The notes beneath the pieces are model-generated. The model was not told the origin of the DNA, did not search any database, and worked only from the letters and a program-made list of their open reading frames with translations. The translations under genes were made by a program, and so were the position numbers. DNA of 64,000 nucleotides from Closterium sp. NIES-65. Its lineage: Eukaryota > Streptophyta > Zygnematophyceae > Desmidiales > Closteriaceae. The stretch lies in the NCBI GenBank assembly GCA_948144175.1, contig CANXME010000043.1, positions 1,611,501 through 1,675,500 of the forward strand, read 5' to 3'. This document shows, piece by piece, positions 10,901-22,838 of the stretch. The number at the start of each line of letters is the position of its first letter. The stretch's first letter is position 1.

Positions 10901-13757
10901 ACGGCACGAGTTGGGGTGGTAAAACTGCCAACCAGGCGCGTCAGGGGGGAAGCCAAGGAAGACGCAGGGAACAGCACGGGGGGACAGCTTGTCCGCAGAC
11001 AAGTCGCGAACAAACGCCCGAGATCCCCAGACCCGAAACGCAGACGCATCGCCAACCTTCCCCGTCCACCGCAGGGTGGGGGAGGTCTCTGGCAAGGAGA
11101 TCCGGGGCTGGAGGTTGAGCTGATGCGCTGCGTAATGAACCGCAAACGGCCACAGAAAATGGGGGGCAGCCGCATGGATCATGGACGTACGAGCGACGTC
11201 CATGACCATGCCAATGCGGCGCTCAGCAATCCCATTTTGCCGTGGAGAGGCCGGAAGCGTGAAGGTCTGGCGGATGCCCTGTGCGCGTCAGAAGGCTCCC
11301 AGACGGGCAGAGGAAAACTCCCCGCCTCTGTCAGAGTGCAGACGCAGAACAGGAAAGTCCGAGCCGAAACTCTCTCTGACCTGGAGACGAGCTGCGCGGA
11401 TCCAGTCGATCAACACCTCACTGACGTCGCCCTTGCTGCGCAAGGGGAAGACTGTGGTGTAACGCAAGTAGTCGTCAACCACCAACAGGAAGTAACACTC
11501 GTGCCCCTGGCCACGGACGCGGGCGGGGCCCCACACGTCCATGTGAAGAGTCTGCAGCGGAGCCTCTTTCAGAGGAAACTCGGAGGAGTGAGGGGTGGCG
11601 CGCTGGCGCCCCTCGACGAAGGGGACGCAGGTAGGGGCAGGCCTCGGAGGTAGGGGAGGGAGAGACCGGGGGAGACCAGAGATAAGGACACGGGAGGCCA
11701 TGCCTCGGAGACGAGGCAGGGAGGGGTGACCAAGGCGGTGGTGCCAGAGGAGAGTCTGGTGGGACAGGAGACGACACGAGCAGGGAGCAGACTCAGGACT
11801 AGACCTGGACGCTGCAGCAAACACCTGACTCGACGCAGCTACCTGACCAGACTCAGCAGCCGCAGGAGACTCAGTGGTAAGACTGTACAGGCTCGACCCC
11901 GGCCGACGGGTGAACGTGGCCAAGTGTCGGCCTGTCCGAGCACACGTGCAGTGGGTCACCCGCTGACTCGCAGGAGTGAACTGGTCAACCCCCTTATCCT
12001 GTAGGTCAGCTCCACTCACCAAGTTCGTAGAGAACGAGGGGAGGTAGAGACCGGACAGGGTGCCAGAGGGGGCTGCCGGGCACGGTAAGACAGTGGAGAA
12101 GCTAGCAAGGACAGGACCCCCAGAGGGGTCCGCCAGGGAGACTGCAACCGGCCGACTAAGTGGCGTAAGCGTGGTGCAGTCTCGAAAGAAGGAGCTGGAA
12201 GCACCCGAGTCAAGGGTGAAGGTGTGTAGGGCCTGAGCCGACGTAGTACCTGAGAGAGCAGACTCACCAGCACCTGGGGCAGCAGACGCACTAGCACCTA
12301 GAGCAGCAGCCTCACCAGCACCTAGAGCAGCAGTCTCAATGCCCGGGTCAGGCGGAACACACAGGTAACAGTCACCCTCAACACTATCAGACACAGCATA
12401 CATGGCAGCAAGAATAGCATCATAATCAAGATCAAAGATAGCAACCCCCGCCCTAGACAGCTCTCCCCAGCGAGGGATCTCAGAGGCCTCAGGGAAATGG
12501 TGACGCCACGCGTCCATCAAGCGGCCGAAGCAGCGCTGGGTGGAGTGCGGGCCCCCGCACTGCTCACCAGCGCGGTCGCCGGTACGGAGGACGTAGGTGC
12601 AGGGACCAGTACCCCCACCGCGCTTACGTGCAGCGTACCACTCACGAAGCTGCTGAGGGGACAGGGTCTCACGACTGCACTGCTGCTGCTGGGGCGGACC
12701 ACCACCGGACCCACTCCTCTGCGCAGAGCCGCGACCAGCTCCACCACTGCCGCTGCCGCCTCCGCTACCTCCGCTGCCTCCGCCACCTCCGCCGCCTCCG
12801 CCACCTCCGCCGCCTCCGCTCCCTCCGCCACCGCCGCCGCCTCCGCCGCCTCCACTGCTGCCACCGACACCTCCACCCCCGCCACCACTCCCACCACCAC
12901 CCCCACCCCCTCCACTGCCTCCACCACCACCTCCACCGCCCCCGCCAGCCCCTCCAGCGCCCTTGCCCCCTTTGCCCTTGCCGGTGCGGCGTCTCCCGCT
13001 AGGGGCAGATGCAGCGCCGACCGACTCGAAACCAACGAGGTCGGCCGCAGCAGCAGAAGCAACAGAGGGCAAGAGGGGGGAGGGGGAACACCCCTCAAAG
13101 ACGGGGGTGTGAGGGTCACCACGAGAGGCTCCTACAGCGAATATGCTCTTCTCTTCTGCTAGGAGGCGCTCCTCGAGGAGGTCAACGGTGAGTGTGGTGG
13201 GGCAAACTGAGAGGAAGTGGTCCCTGACTAAGCGAAGGGAGTCAGGGAGCCGGGTGACTATGTAGTAGAGGGTGATGTACATGGGGGGGGGGGGAGTTCT
13301 TGGCACAGAACTCAGCAGGAAGCGCAGCGCGGTAGCGAGTGTCACTAGTGCGAAGGTGCGTAATGAGGTCAGCGACTGTGGGAAAGGCAGCAAGGTCAGG
13401 GAACAGGTACGGCAGTATGAGGCGGCTAAGCGCAGCAGTGGCAGGGGAGGAGTAGCGTGCAACTACAGCGTCGTACAAGGCCTTAGCACTCTTGTACTGG
13501 CTAAAGTGCGCACGCTCAGTGGTCGGTAACTGGCGACGCACAGCAAGGCGGGCAGCAGCATCGCGTGTGGCCCACTGTGAGCGAACAGTGCTGTCAGCAG
13601 TAGCAGGCGGGGCAGGAGAGACACCAGAGGTGAGATCGAACAGAGAGAGTCCGTCTGCTCTATCGCACTGTAGGAACAGCTGGAGGTCATCGACCCAGAC
13701 CTCAAAGTCAACAGCATGACCCTCAGCATCAAAGGTAAGGACACTGGGGGTAGTCAT
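7964..13757 (-). pseudogene. Copia-B gag-pol, broken
   Basis: Gag starts at the ATG at 13757 (MTTPSVL). A run of 12 C near 13283-13294, just before the conserved MYITLYY motif, throws gag out of frame. The pol frame carries the knuckle, protease (DSGASSSFF), HHCC finger and integrase core. A TGA sits at 11288-11290 between integrase D2 and E. TAG stops at 10121-10123 and 10109-10111 replace Gln, and a TAG at 9389-9391 replaces Trp in the SGMWIF motif of RT. RT and RNase H (9370 to 7964) are otherwise open, with YVDD near 8945, and end at the usual HLLTS-TGA. Confidence 0.9.
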
Positions 13758-14674
13758 GGCTGCAGTGGCCTAGCAGGGAGTGATCTCACCAGTCCGAGTA
13801 AGTAGGGCCGGGGTGCGCCGGTAGGAGCAGTAGGGGCTCGACGACAGGGCGGCTCGGCGGCTCGGCTGCTGGGTGGCTCGGCGGCTCGGTTGCTGGGCGG
13901 CTCGGCGGCTCGGCGGCTCGGTCGCTCGGCTGCTGGGCGGCTTGGCGGCTCGGCTGTTGAGCGGCTCGGCTGCTGGGCGGCTCAGCGGCTCGGCTGTTGG
14001 GCGGCTCGGCTGCTGGGCGGCTCGGCTGCTGGGTGGTGCAGCGGTGAAGGGGCCGGTAGAGGCGATGATGGGGCCGGTAGAGGCGGCGATGGGGCCGCTA
14101 GGGGCGACGACGTGGCCGCTAAGGGCGGCGAGGTGGCCGCGAAGGGGCGGCGACGGGGCCGCTAGGGGCGGCGACGGGGCCGCTAGGGGCGGCGACGGGG
14201 CCGCAGAGGGGCCGCAAGGGGCCTAGAGGGGCGGCGACGAGGCCGCGAAGGGGCCATAAGGGGCCTAGAGGGGGCGGCGACGGGGCCACAAGTGGTGGCG
14301 ACGGGGCCGCGAAGGGGCCGCGAGGGGCCTAGAGGGGCGGCGACGGGGCCGCTAGTGGCGCCGACGGGGCCGTGAAGGGGCCGCGAGGGGCCTATAGGGG
14401 CGGCGATGGGGCCTAGAGCGGCGGCGACGGGGCCGTGAAGGGGCCGCGAGGGGCCTAGAGCGGCGGCGACGGGGCCTAGAGCGGCGGCGACGGGGCCTTG
14501 AAGGGGCCGCGAGGGGCCTAGGGCGGCGGCGACGGGGCCTAGAGCGGCGGCGACGGGGCCGTGAAGGGGCCACGAGGGGCCTAGAGGGGCGGCGACAGGG
14601 TCGCTAAGGACGGCGACGGGGCCGCTTAGGGTGGCGCGAGGGGCCTCTAGGAGGGCGCGACGTGAGGGCGGCCT
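13758..14674 (-). repeat. Copia-B leader, gag-proximal part
   Basis: GC-rich tandem repeats. Near 13850-14040 there are ggcggctcg and ggctgctgg units, and from about 14040 to 14640 an imperfect unit of roughly 21 bp containing ggcggcgacggggcc. ORFs crossing it are repeat by-products. The leader is cut at 14674 by Copia-C and resumes at 21983. Confidence 0.8.
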
Positions 14675-14806
14675 TGTCAGAACATTATAGCTTACTTATT
14701 TGTGTAGGCTATAGTGGGGTATCCCATAGGGGGTACAACCCAATTAGGGTTTCATATTTGTACTCACTTCATTCATAGTTGATCCATTCTCGTTCAGTTT
14801 TCCACA
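14675..14806 (+). repeat. Copia-C 5' LTR (132 bp)
   Basis: It starts TGTCAGAACATTATAGC and ends TTTTCCACA. One mismatch to the 3' LTR (catagggggt against catagagggt). It is preceded by TSD ggcct and followed directly by PBS TGGTATAGAGC. Confidence 0.95.
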
Positions 14807-15752
14807 TGGTATAGAGCAGGTTCCCCTGTGGGAACTGTGCCTAGGGCCCACCACTCGAACTCTTTTTTTTCTGCCCGAAGCGCACTCATCCCGAGTCGCG
14901 CCTCGGGCCACTCCTTCCCCGAGCCGCCCTAGCGGCCGGCCTTACCCTCGCGGCCCCGCCACCCAGTGAACGCGGCCCCGCCGCCTCTTCTCTCGCGGCC
15001 CCGCCGCCCAAGCGCTCGCGGCCCCCGCCGTTCCTGATCTCGCGGCCCCGTCGCCCGAGCGCTCCCGGCCCCGCCGCCCCTGATACGCGGCCCCGCCGCC
15101 CAAGCACTCGCGGCCCCCGCCGTCCCAGATCTCGCGGCCCCGCCGCCCCAACGCTCCTGGCCCCGCCGCCCCTGATACGCGGCCCCGCCGCCCCAGCGCC
15201 CGCGGCCCCGCCGTCCCTGATCTCACGGCCCCGCCGCCCCAGCGCTCACGGCCCCGCCGCCCCTGATCTCGCGGCCCCGCCGCCCCAGCGCTCCCGGCCC
15301 CGCCGCCCCTGTTACGCGGCCCCGCCGCCCCTGGTCTCGCGGCCCCGCCGCCCCAGCACTAACGGCCCCGCCGCCCCTTGCTCTCGCGCCGCCCGACTGC
15401 AGCAGCCGAGCCGCCCACCTGCAGCAGCCGAGCCGCCCGGAGCAGCCGAGCCGCCCAGGAGCCGCCGAGCCGCCCAACAGCAGCCGAGCCGCCCAGCAGC
15501 AGCCAAGCCGCCCGGAGCCGCCGAGCCGCCCAGCAGCAGCCGCGCCGCCAGCAGCCGCCGAGCCGCCCAGCAGCAGCCGAGCCGCCCAGCAGCAGCCGAG
15601 CCGCCCGGGAGCCGAGCCGCCCAGCAGCCTAGCGGCCGTTTCGCCAGGCGACCTTCCTCCCGAGCCGCCCGACCTGCCCTGCCCGGTGAGCACTGCACTG
15701 CTGTCACTGCGTACCCTTCCCCTACTGCTTGCACTGCTCCACTGTCGTCGTC
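14807..15752 (+). repeat. Copia-C leader: PBS, stem-loop, minisatellites
   Basis: PBS TGGTATAGAGC at 14807, a GTTCCC/GGGAAC stem-loop at 14820-14835, a GGGCCCACC box near 14845 and a T-run. About 14900-15380 is an imperfect array of roughly 22 bp (cggccccgccgcccc with variable ends). About 15400-15620 is a gagccgcccagcagcagcc-type array. Both are non-coding repeats by my reading. Confidence 0.8.
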
Positions 15753-18700
15753 ATGGCTACACCCAGTGTCCTCGCTTTTGACGCTGAGGGTCGAGCCATT
15801 GACTTTGAGGTCTGGCTCGACGACCTGCAGCTGTTTTTACAGTGCGACAGAGCCGACGGTCTGTCTCTCTTTGACCTCACCTCTGGCGCCGTCCCTGCCC
15901 CTGCTGCTGATGCTGACGCCACTGTTCGCTCTCAGTGGGCCACGCGCGATGCTGCTGCACGTCTTGCTGTGCGTCGCCACCTGCCTACCGCTGAGCGCAC
16001 GCACTTTAGCCAGTACAAGAGTGCTCAGACCTTGTACGACGCTGTAGTTGCGCGCTACTCCTCCCCTGCCACTGCTTCACTGAGCCGCCTCATGCTCCCC
16101 TTCCTCTTCCCTGACCTTGCCGCCTTTCCCACTGTCGCTGATCTCATCACGCACCTCCGCACTAGTGACACTCGCTATCGCGCTGCGCTTCCTGCTGACT
16201 TCTGCGCCAAGAACCCCCCCCCCATGTACATCACTCTCTACTTCTTAGTCACTCGCCTCCCTGACTCCCTTCGTGTAGTCCGGGACCACTTCCTCGCGGT
16301 CTGTCCCACCACCCTCACAGTCGACAGCCTCGAGAAGGCCCTCCTTGCAGCAGAGAAGAGCATAGTTGCTGTAGGAGCCTCTCGAGGTGACCCCCGCGCC
16401 CCCATCTTTGAGGGGTGTTCTCCTTCCCCTCTCCTGCCCTCTGTCGCCTCTGCCGCTGCGGCCGACCTCGTTGGTCTTGAGTCGGTCGGTGCGGCGTCTG
16501 CCCCTAGCGGGAGACGCCGCTCTGGCAAGGGCAAGGGGGGCAAGGGAGCGTGTGGGGCCAGTGGGGGCGGTGGCGGTGGAGGTGGAGGCGGCGGAGGGAG
16601 TGGGGGTGGCGGTGGAGGTGGTAGCGGGGGTGGGGGTGCTAGTGGCAGCAGTGGAGGCGGGAGTGGCGGCGGCGGTGGCGGTGGTAGCGGAGGTGGCGGA
16701 GGTGGCGGCGGTGGAGGTGGAGGCGGGGGCGGTGGAGGCGGAGGCGGGGGTGGCGGAGGTGGAGGTGGTCGGAGTGGAGCTTCGCAGCGGAGCGGCACTG
16801 GTGGCGGTCAGCGCCAGCAGTAGCAGCAGCAGCGTTCTCGCGACGTCCCCACCCCTCAGCACCTCCGTGAGTGGTACACGCAGCGTCAGCGCGGTGGGGG
16901 TTTTGGTCCCTGCACCTACGTTCTCCGCACTGGCGACCGCACTGGAGAGCAGTGTGGGGGTGCCCACTCCGCCCAGCGCTGCTTTGGCCGCCTGACGGAC
17001 GCTTGGCGTCAGCAGTTCCCGGAGGCCGCGGAGATCCCCCGCTGGGGAGAGCTGTCTAGGGCTGGTGTAGCTATCTTTGATCTTGATTTTGATGCTATCC
17101 TTGCTGCCATGTATGCTGTGACCATTAGTGAGGAGGGTGACTGTTACTGGTGTTTCCCGCCCGACCCGGGCATTGGTACTGCTGCTCCAGGTGCCGGTGA
17201 GGCTTCTGCTCTAGGTGCCAGTGCGTCGGGGCTCTCAGGTGCTCGTGAGACTGCTCTCTCAGGTACTAGTGCGTCTGCGCTCTCAGGTACTGCGTCGGCT
17301 TCGGCCTCCCACACCTTCACTCTTGACTCTGGAGCGTCTCGCTCTTTCTTTCGGGACCGCACCACACTTACGCCGCTTAGTCGGCCGGTTGCGGTTTCCC
17401 TGGCTGACCCCTCTGGGGGTCCTGTCCTGGCTCGCTTCTCCACGGTCCTCCCGGCGGCTCCCTCTGGCACCCTGTCTGGTCTCTACCTCCCCTCGTTCTC
17501 TACGAACTTGGTGAGTGGTGCTAACCTACAGGATGTGGGAGTCCACCAGTTCACCCCTGCTAGTCAGCGAGTGACGCACTGCACGGAGGCTAGCACGGGT
17601 CGTCACCTGGCTACGTTTACACGTCAGCCAGGGTCGAGCCTGTACACACTGACCACTGCTTCTCCTCCAGGTGCTGAGTCTGGTAGAGTCCCTTCGTCTG
17701 GTCAGGTGTTTGCTGCAGCGTCCAGGTCTGGTCCTGAGTCTGCCCCCTGTTCGTGTCGCCGTCTGTCTCACGAGACCCTCCTCTGGCACCACCGTCTTGG
17801 CCACCCCTCTCTGCTTCGGCTTAGAGGCATGGCCTCCCGTCTTCTTGTGTCTGGTCTCCCCCGGTCTCTACCTCCCCTTCCTCAGGGCCCTGGCCCTACC
17901 TGTGTCCCCTGTGTCGAGGGGCGCCAGCGTGCTGCCCCTCACTCCTCCCAGTTTCCTCCGACAGAGGCTCCGTTGCAGACGCTTCACATGGACGTGTGGG
18001 GCCCTGCCCGCGTCCGTGGACTCGGTCACGAGCGCTACTTCCTGCTGGTGGTTGACGACTACTCGCGTTACACCACTGTCTTCCCCTTGCGCAGCAAGGG
18101 TGATGTCACTGAGGTGCTGATCGACTGGATCCGCGCAGCTCGTCTCCAGCTCAGGCAGAGCTTTGGCTCGGACTTTCCTGTGTTGTGTCTGCACTCGGAC
18201 AGAGGCGGAGAGTTCTCCTCTGGCCTTCTGCGTGCCTACTGTCGTGCGCGAGGCATCCGCCAGACCTTCACGCTTCCGGACTCCCCGCAGCAAAATGGGA
18301 TTGCAGAGCGCCGCATTGGCATGGTCATGGACGTCGCTCGTACGTCCATGATGCATGCGGCTGCCCCCCATTTTCTGTGGCCGTTTGCGGTCAGGTACGC
18401 AGCGCATCAGATCAACCTCCACCCCAGGGTCTCCAGGCCGGAGACCTCCCCAGCGCTGCTGTGGACGGGGAAGGTTGGCGATGCGTCGGCGTTCCGGGTC
18501 TGGGGATTTCGGGCGTTTGTCCGCGACTTGTCTGCGGACAAGCTGTCCCCTCGCGCTGCTCCCTGCGTCTTCTTGGGGTTCCCCCCCGACGCCCCTGGGT
18601 GGCAGTTCTACCACCCCACCTCTCGACGTGTTCTGTCCTCCCAGGACGTCACGTTCGACGAGTCGGTACCCTACTACCGCCTCTTCCCCTACCGCACTCC

Positions 18701-21638
18701 GTCCCTCCCCCCGCCCCCGCTCTTCTTGGTACCAGGTCCCCCCCCGGTAGACCCCCTCCCCCCTCAGGGTCCTGCCCCTTCAGGTGTGTCCCAGGTAGAC
18801 GCGGTCGAGCCTGTCGAGGTCACTGGTGACTCTGGTGCTGCTGCGGGAGCTGAGCCTGGGGGTGCTGAGACTTGAGGTGCTACGCCTGCGGGTGCTGAGC
18901 CTGGGGGTGCAGAGTCTGGAGGTGCTGTGCCTGGGGGTACTGAGCCTGGGGGTGCTGAGCCCGGGGGTACTGAGCCTGGGGGTGCTGAGCCTGGGGGTGC
19001 TGAGACTGGGGGTGCTCCGCCTGGAGGTGCTTCGTCTCGCCGAGAGCCACTCTCCCCTCAGGAGCTACGTGAGTGGTTTGCCAGGCGCTGGAGGCGTGCT
19101 GCTGGTGCTGGAGGTTCTTCGGCTGCAGAGGGTACTGCTGCCGAGCGTCCCGGCGGTGCTCGTACTGTGGGTGCTGGAGCTGCTGGGTCTGAGGGTTCTC
19201 CTGGAGCTGGTGCTGCTGAGGGTGTTGACGCTGAGACTGCCGCTGGAGGTCCGACTGGTGGTGCTCCTGGTGGTGCTGCTGGAGGTTCTGGAGCTACTGG
19301 AGGTGCTGCTGGAGCGGGTACTCCTGCTGGGGGTACTGGTGCTGTCCCTGCTGTTTCTGGCGTCGCCGCGCGGCCCCGGCCGTACTTCGTTCCGCTCCTG
19401 CAGCAGGTTCTTGGTCTTACACCTTCTCCTGGTCCTCCTCCTCCTCCCTTAGAGGGTCCACAGCCTGTCTCGTCACAGTCACAGCTACAGCCTGCCTCAC
19501 CTTTGCCTGCTCCTTCTCCCTACGCTGGTCCGACTGGAGGTCTTACTGAGCGTCGTGAGCCTGGGTCTCGTCCTGCGTCGCCTGTTCGTACTGCGCGCAC
19601 TAGTGGTCGTGGTTCGCGTCAGTGTCCTCCTCCTGTCCCTGGCACGCACCGGATGTCTCTGCGTCCGTCTACTGCTCCTCTGCGTGCCCCTTTGCCTTCT
19701 CCTCCTGCTTCCTCTCTTCCTGCTCTTGCCGACCCGGAGTCGGACTCTCTTCGTGCTGCCAGTCCTACTGTCACGCGTCTTCTTGCTACTGCTGTCACTA
19801 ACCCTTCTTTCGAGTCTTCTGTTGCGTCTGCCCTTGTCACTGAGCTCGTCGACTTTGCTGCGCGCTGTCGTCTAGACTACGCTGCTAGTCTTGTCGCTGA
19901 GTCTGAGTCTGCCTGTCCTCCGTCCGTCGGGGGTGAGTGTGCCCTTGGCACGGACGTCCTTGAGGACAGGCAGGAGGAGTTCCAGTGTCTGGCCGCCGCT
20001 TCACCTCATCTCGCGTCTGTACTGCTAGCCCCTGAGGGAGACCCGGATGCACTAGACATCCCGACTCCGCGCTCTTACGCGGAGGCGATACAGGGTCCCT
20101 ACTCTTCTCAGTGGCAGGCAGCTATGGATGCAGAGATGGCTTCCTGGAAGTCTACAGGCACCTACGTCGACGCTGTTCCCCCTCCTGGGGCGAACATCGT
20201 CAGTGGCATGTGGATTTTCAGGGTGAAGCGGCCGCCGGGTTCTCCGCCTGTCTTCAAGGCGCGTTACGTGGCTCGTGGCTTCAGTCAGCGGCAGGGGGTT
20301 GACTACTTTCAGACCTTCTCCCCCACCCCGAAGATGACCACTCTTCGGGTACTGCTGCACGTTGCTGCTCACCGTGACTACGAGCTGCACTTTCTCGACT
20401 TCAGCACAGCTTTCTTGCAGGGCAGCCTGCACGAGGAGATCTGGCTGCGTCGCCCACCTGGCTTCACTGGGTCTTTCCCTCCTGGTACCTAGTGGAGTCT
20501 CCGCCGTCCAGTCTACGGTCTCCGCCAGGCGCCACGTGAGTGGCACGACACACTGAGGACTACGCTTGCGGCACTTGGGTTTGCTCCTTCTACTGCCGAC
20601 CCGTCGCTGTTTCTACGCACCGACACCTCTCTGCCGCCGTTCTACATCCTCGTGTACGTCGACGACTTGGTCTTTGCCACAGCGGACACTGCTGGACTCG
20701 CTTACGTGAAGTCCGAGCTGCAGAAGAGACACACGTGCACTGACCTGGGTGAACTGCGCAGCTACCTTGGCTTGCAGATCACCCGGGACAGAGCACGCCG
20801 CACCATTACCCTGACTCAGTCACACATGGTGCAGCAGGTCCTTCAGCGCTTCGGCTTCACGTACTCCTCGCCTCAGGCCACTCCTCTGCCTACTCGCCAC
20901 TCGGTCTCAGCTCTGCCTTCGGATGAGTCCGTAGAGTCGAGTGGCCCGTATGCAGAGCTTGTTGGCTGCCTCATGTACCTGATGACCTGCACACGACCTG
21001 ACCTTGCATACCCTCTCAGCATTCTCGCACGCTATGTTGCTCCTGGGAGACATCGACGAGAGCACATGGCTGCAGCGAAGAGGGTGTTGCACTACTTGTG
21101 CAGTACGTCGGGCATGGGGCTAGTGCTTGGAGGGCGCAGTCCAGTGGTCCTCACTGGGCACGCGGACGCTTCTTGGGCTGACGACCAGGCTACGCAGCGG
21201 TCGTCACAGGGTTACACCTTCGGCCTTGGTTCCGGCTCTGTCTCGTGGCGGGCTACTCGCTCGTCTTCTGTTCTCGGCTCCAGTTGTGAGGCTGAGATCT
21301 ACGCCGGGGTTATGGCTGCTCAGGAGCTTCGCTGGCTCACCTACCTGCTGACCGACCTTGGAGAGCCGCCTCGTTCTCCTCCAGTCCTGTACGTAGACAA
21401 CAAGGCTATGCTGGCCTTGTGTCGAGAGCAGCGACTGGAGCACAGGACAAAGCACATTGCTCTCCGCTACTTTCTTGCTCGTGAGCTTCAGCAGCATGGA
21501 TAGTTGCGACTTGCGTACGTGGCCTCTGAGGCCAACACTGCTGATGTCTTCACCAAGGCACTTGCGCCTTGTGATCATCAGCGTTGCTGCACGCAGATGG
21601 GTCTTGTGCCTGTCTTGCCTCACTTGCTCACTTCTTGA
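15753..21638 (+). pseudogene. Copia-C gag-pol, one frame with four stops
   Basis: The frame runs from ATG 15753 (MATPSVLAF) to TGA 21636-21638 with no frameshift. It is broken by TAG 16821-16823 (Gln tract after the Gly-rich gag tail), TGA 18873-18875 (Ala/Gly/Pro repeat linker), TAG 20490-20492 (Gln of PPGTQW in RT) and TAG 21501-21503 (Gln of RGQLRL in RNase H). Three of the four are CAG to TAG compared with Copia-F. Knuckle, protease DSGAS near 17325, integrase MDVWG near 17990, SDRGGEF near 18197, NGIAERR, and YVDD near 20657 are all present. The regular frame and near-identical LTRs suggest recent loss or mobilisation in trans. Confidence 0.93.
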
Positions 21639-21850
21639 CCTTGCTTGTACCTTGACCTATATATACTCTTGCTCTTGCTTGCTTGACTCTTGTATATCTC
21701 TATATATGATCTTGCATGCGAACTGGCCTTGTGGCCCTTGACCTTGCGCTCGGAATGTGTGGTGACTTTGTGATCCACCCTGAGCTTTGCTTTGCTTTGC
21801 TTGACTGGTCTTGTGACCCCTTGTTCTCCCCCACTTTGCCTATGGGGGTG
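21639..21850 (+). other. Copia-C 3' untranslated module and polypurine tract
   Basis: After the stop come TA-rich repeats, then the segment shared by all the copias (gtggtgactttgtgatccac, then ctgagctttgc repeats, then gactggtcttgtgacc). The LTR-proximal end is CCCCCACTTTGCCTATGGGGGTG, a possible hairpin whose TATGGGGGTG end abuts the LTR and serves as the polypurine primer. Confidence 0.75.
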
Positions 21851-21982
21851 TGTCAGAACATTATAGCTTACTTATTTGTGTAGGCTATAGTGGGGTATCC
21901 CATAGAGGGTACAACCCAATTAGGGTTTCATATTTGTACTCACTTCATTCATAGTTGATCCATTCTCGTTCAGTTTTCCACA
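21851..21982 (+). repeat. Copia-C 3' LTR (132 bp)
   Basis: Matches the 5' LTR at 131 of 132 positions by eye. It is followed by TSD ggcct (21983-21987). Confidence 0.95.
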
Positions 21983-22074
21983 GGCCTACGGGGCACGCCT
22001 CGGGCAGGAAAAAAAGATCGAGTTAGTTGGTGGGCCCTGAGAAGCGTTCCCACGAGGGAACCTGCTCTATACTA
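21983..22074 (-). other. Copia-B leader, LTR-proximal part with PBS
   Basis: This is the rest of the B leader, cut off by Copia-C. On the minus strand it reads PBS-like TAGTATAGAGC (mutated second base), a GTTCCC/GGGAAC stem-loop at 22046-22061, then GGGCCCACC and a T-run. It follows the same order as in the other copias. Confidence 0.85.
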
Positions 22075-22198
22075 TGTGAAGAATGAGGAATGAATGAACT
22101 AGCACAAGGTTGGGTACATGTAGGAAACCCTAGGAAAATGTACCCCATAGTGTCTACCCCACTATAGCCTAGACAAGCTATATGATATGAGTTTGACA
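22075..22198 (-). repeat. Copia-B 5' LTR (124 bp)
   Basis: On the plus strand it starts TGTGAAGAATGAGGAATG and ends TTTGACA. It lacks one A and a 4-bp ggat relative to the B 3' LTR and has further substitutions. The following bases aggtg do not match the cttgg on the left side of B. Confidence 0.88.
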
Positions 22199-22478
22199 AG
22201 GTGGATATTATTTTTTTTGTCAAGTGGGTTGCAATATGTTTTCCAAAATATTGGGAGGCTTTCGATATTTAGGGTTGATCCTTCCTGGAAATCATATAGG
22301 TTCGCTACGGGCATTATATTTATTTTAATTGCAAGTGCTAGAATTCCTTTTTTTTAGTGACTGTATACAAACATGAGCAAGAATAGCTTGACACTATATC
22401 GAGGAACTATGTTTCTGTTGGTGATTACACCCGAGAACGCGCTCAGGCAAAATCTGAGTATCAGAGATAATGGCCGAA
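22199..22478. other. AT-rich unassigned DNA
   Basis: About 280 bp of low-GC sequence with T-runs and no convincing ORF. It ends with ctcaggcaaaatctgag and atggccg, which also follow the Copia-A LTR at 6923. It is probably pre-insertion host DNA or a decayed repeat. Confidence 0.5.
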
Positions 22479-22583
22479 AGAGTTTTGCTCAATTCCGCGG
22501 AAGCGCGGTTTGATTTATTTTTGCCACGTGGTGAGCCTATGATCGCGTGAACCGCGATCTGTTTTATTGTTATCACAAACTTC
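22479..22583. repeat. Half of the foldback repeat
   Basis: This matches the left arm of 6960-7374 (start AGAGTTTTGCTCAATTCCG, with CACGTGG inside) up to cacaaacttc. It then jumps to the sequence that follows the foldback at the other locus. The distal left arm, loop and right arm are absent, as expected if the palindrome was deleted or never completed here. Confidence 0.75.
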
Positions 22584-22635
22584 GGAGCCGCCCGAGTTGG
22601 AAAGGAGAGGCAATTTTGGACCTTCGGAAGGGAGA

Positions 22636-22838
22636 GACTACGAGCTTCACTCTCTTGACTTTAGCACAGCTTTCTTGCAGGGCAGCCTGCACAAGGAGAT
22701 CTGGCTGCGCCGCCCTCCTGGCTTCACTGGGTCGTTTCCTCCTGGTACCCAGTGGAGCCTCAGGCGGCCGGTCTACGGTCTCCGCCAGGCGCCACGTGAG
22801 TGGCACGACACACTAAGGACTACTCTTGCGGCACTTGG
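22636..22838 (+). pseudogene. Copia-E RT, part 1
   Basis: Encodes the central RT from DYELHSLDFSTAFLQG to REWHDTLRTTLAALG. Copia-D inserted between this Gly codon and the following FAPSTADPSLFL at 29698, with cttgg duplicated. The left boundary is abrupt, and 22584-22635 before it is unassigned. Confidence 0.88.

Larger units (their letters stand above)
14675..21982 (+). mobile_element. Copia-C, full-length LTR retrotransposon (7.3 kb)
   Basis: 5' LTR 14675-14806, PBS at 14807, gag-pol 15753-21638, 3' LTR 21851-21982. A perfect 5-bp TSD ggcct flanks it (14670-14674 and 21983-21987). Both flanks belong to the Copia-B leader, so C jumped into B. The two 132-bp LTRs differ at only one base, indicating a recent insertion, yet the coding frame has four in-frame stops. 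Confidence 0.96.
7638..22198 (-). mobile_element. Copia-B, apparently chimeric, with Copia-C nested in its leader
   Basis: A minus-strand copia with 3' LTR 7638-7766, gag-pol 7964-13757, a leader split by Copia-C (13758-14674 and 21983-22074) and a 5' LTR at 22075-22198. The two LTRs differ by 1-bp and 4-bp indels plus substitutions, and the flanks do not match (cttgg left, aggtg right). The 3' LTR instead equals the 3' LTR of Copia-D and sits at the same base of the same RT fragment. The simplest reading is that B joins a 3' part derived from a D copy to the 5' part of another element. Confidence 0.85.

Noticed and set aside
22199..22478. Part of Copia-B or a solo LTR
   Set aside because: It lies outside the LTR end TTTGACA, has no LTR motifs and is strongly AT-rich. 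Kept as unassigned DNA.
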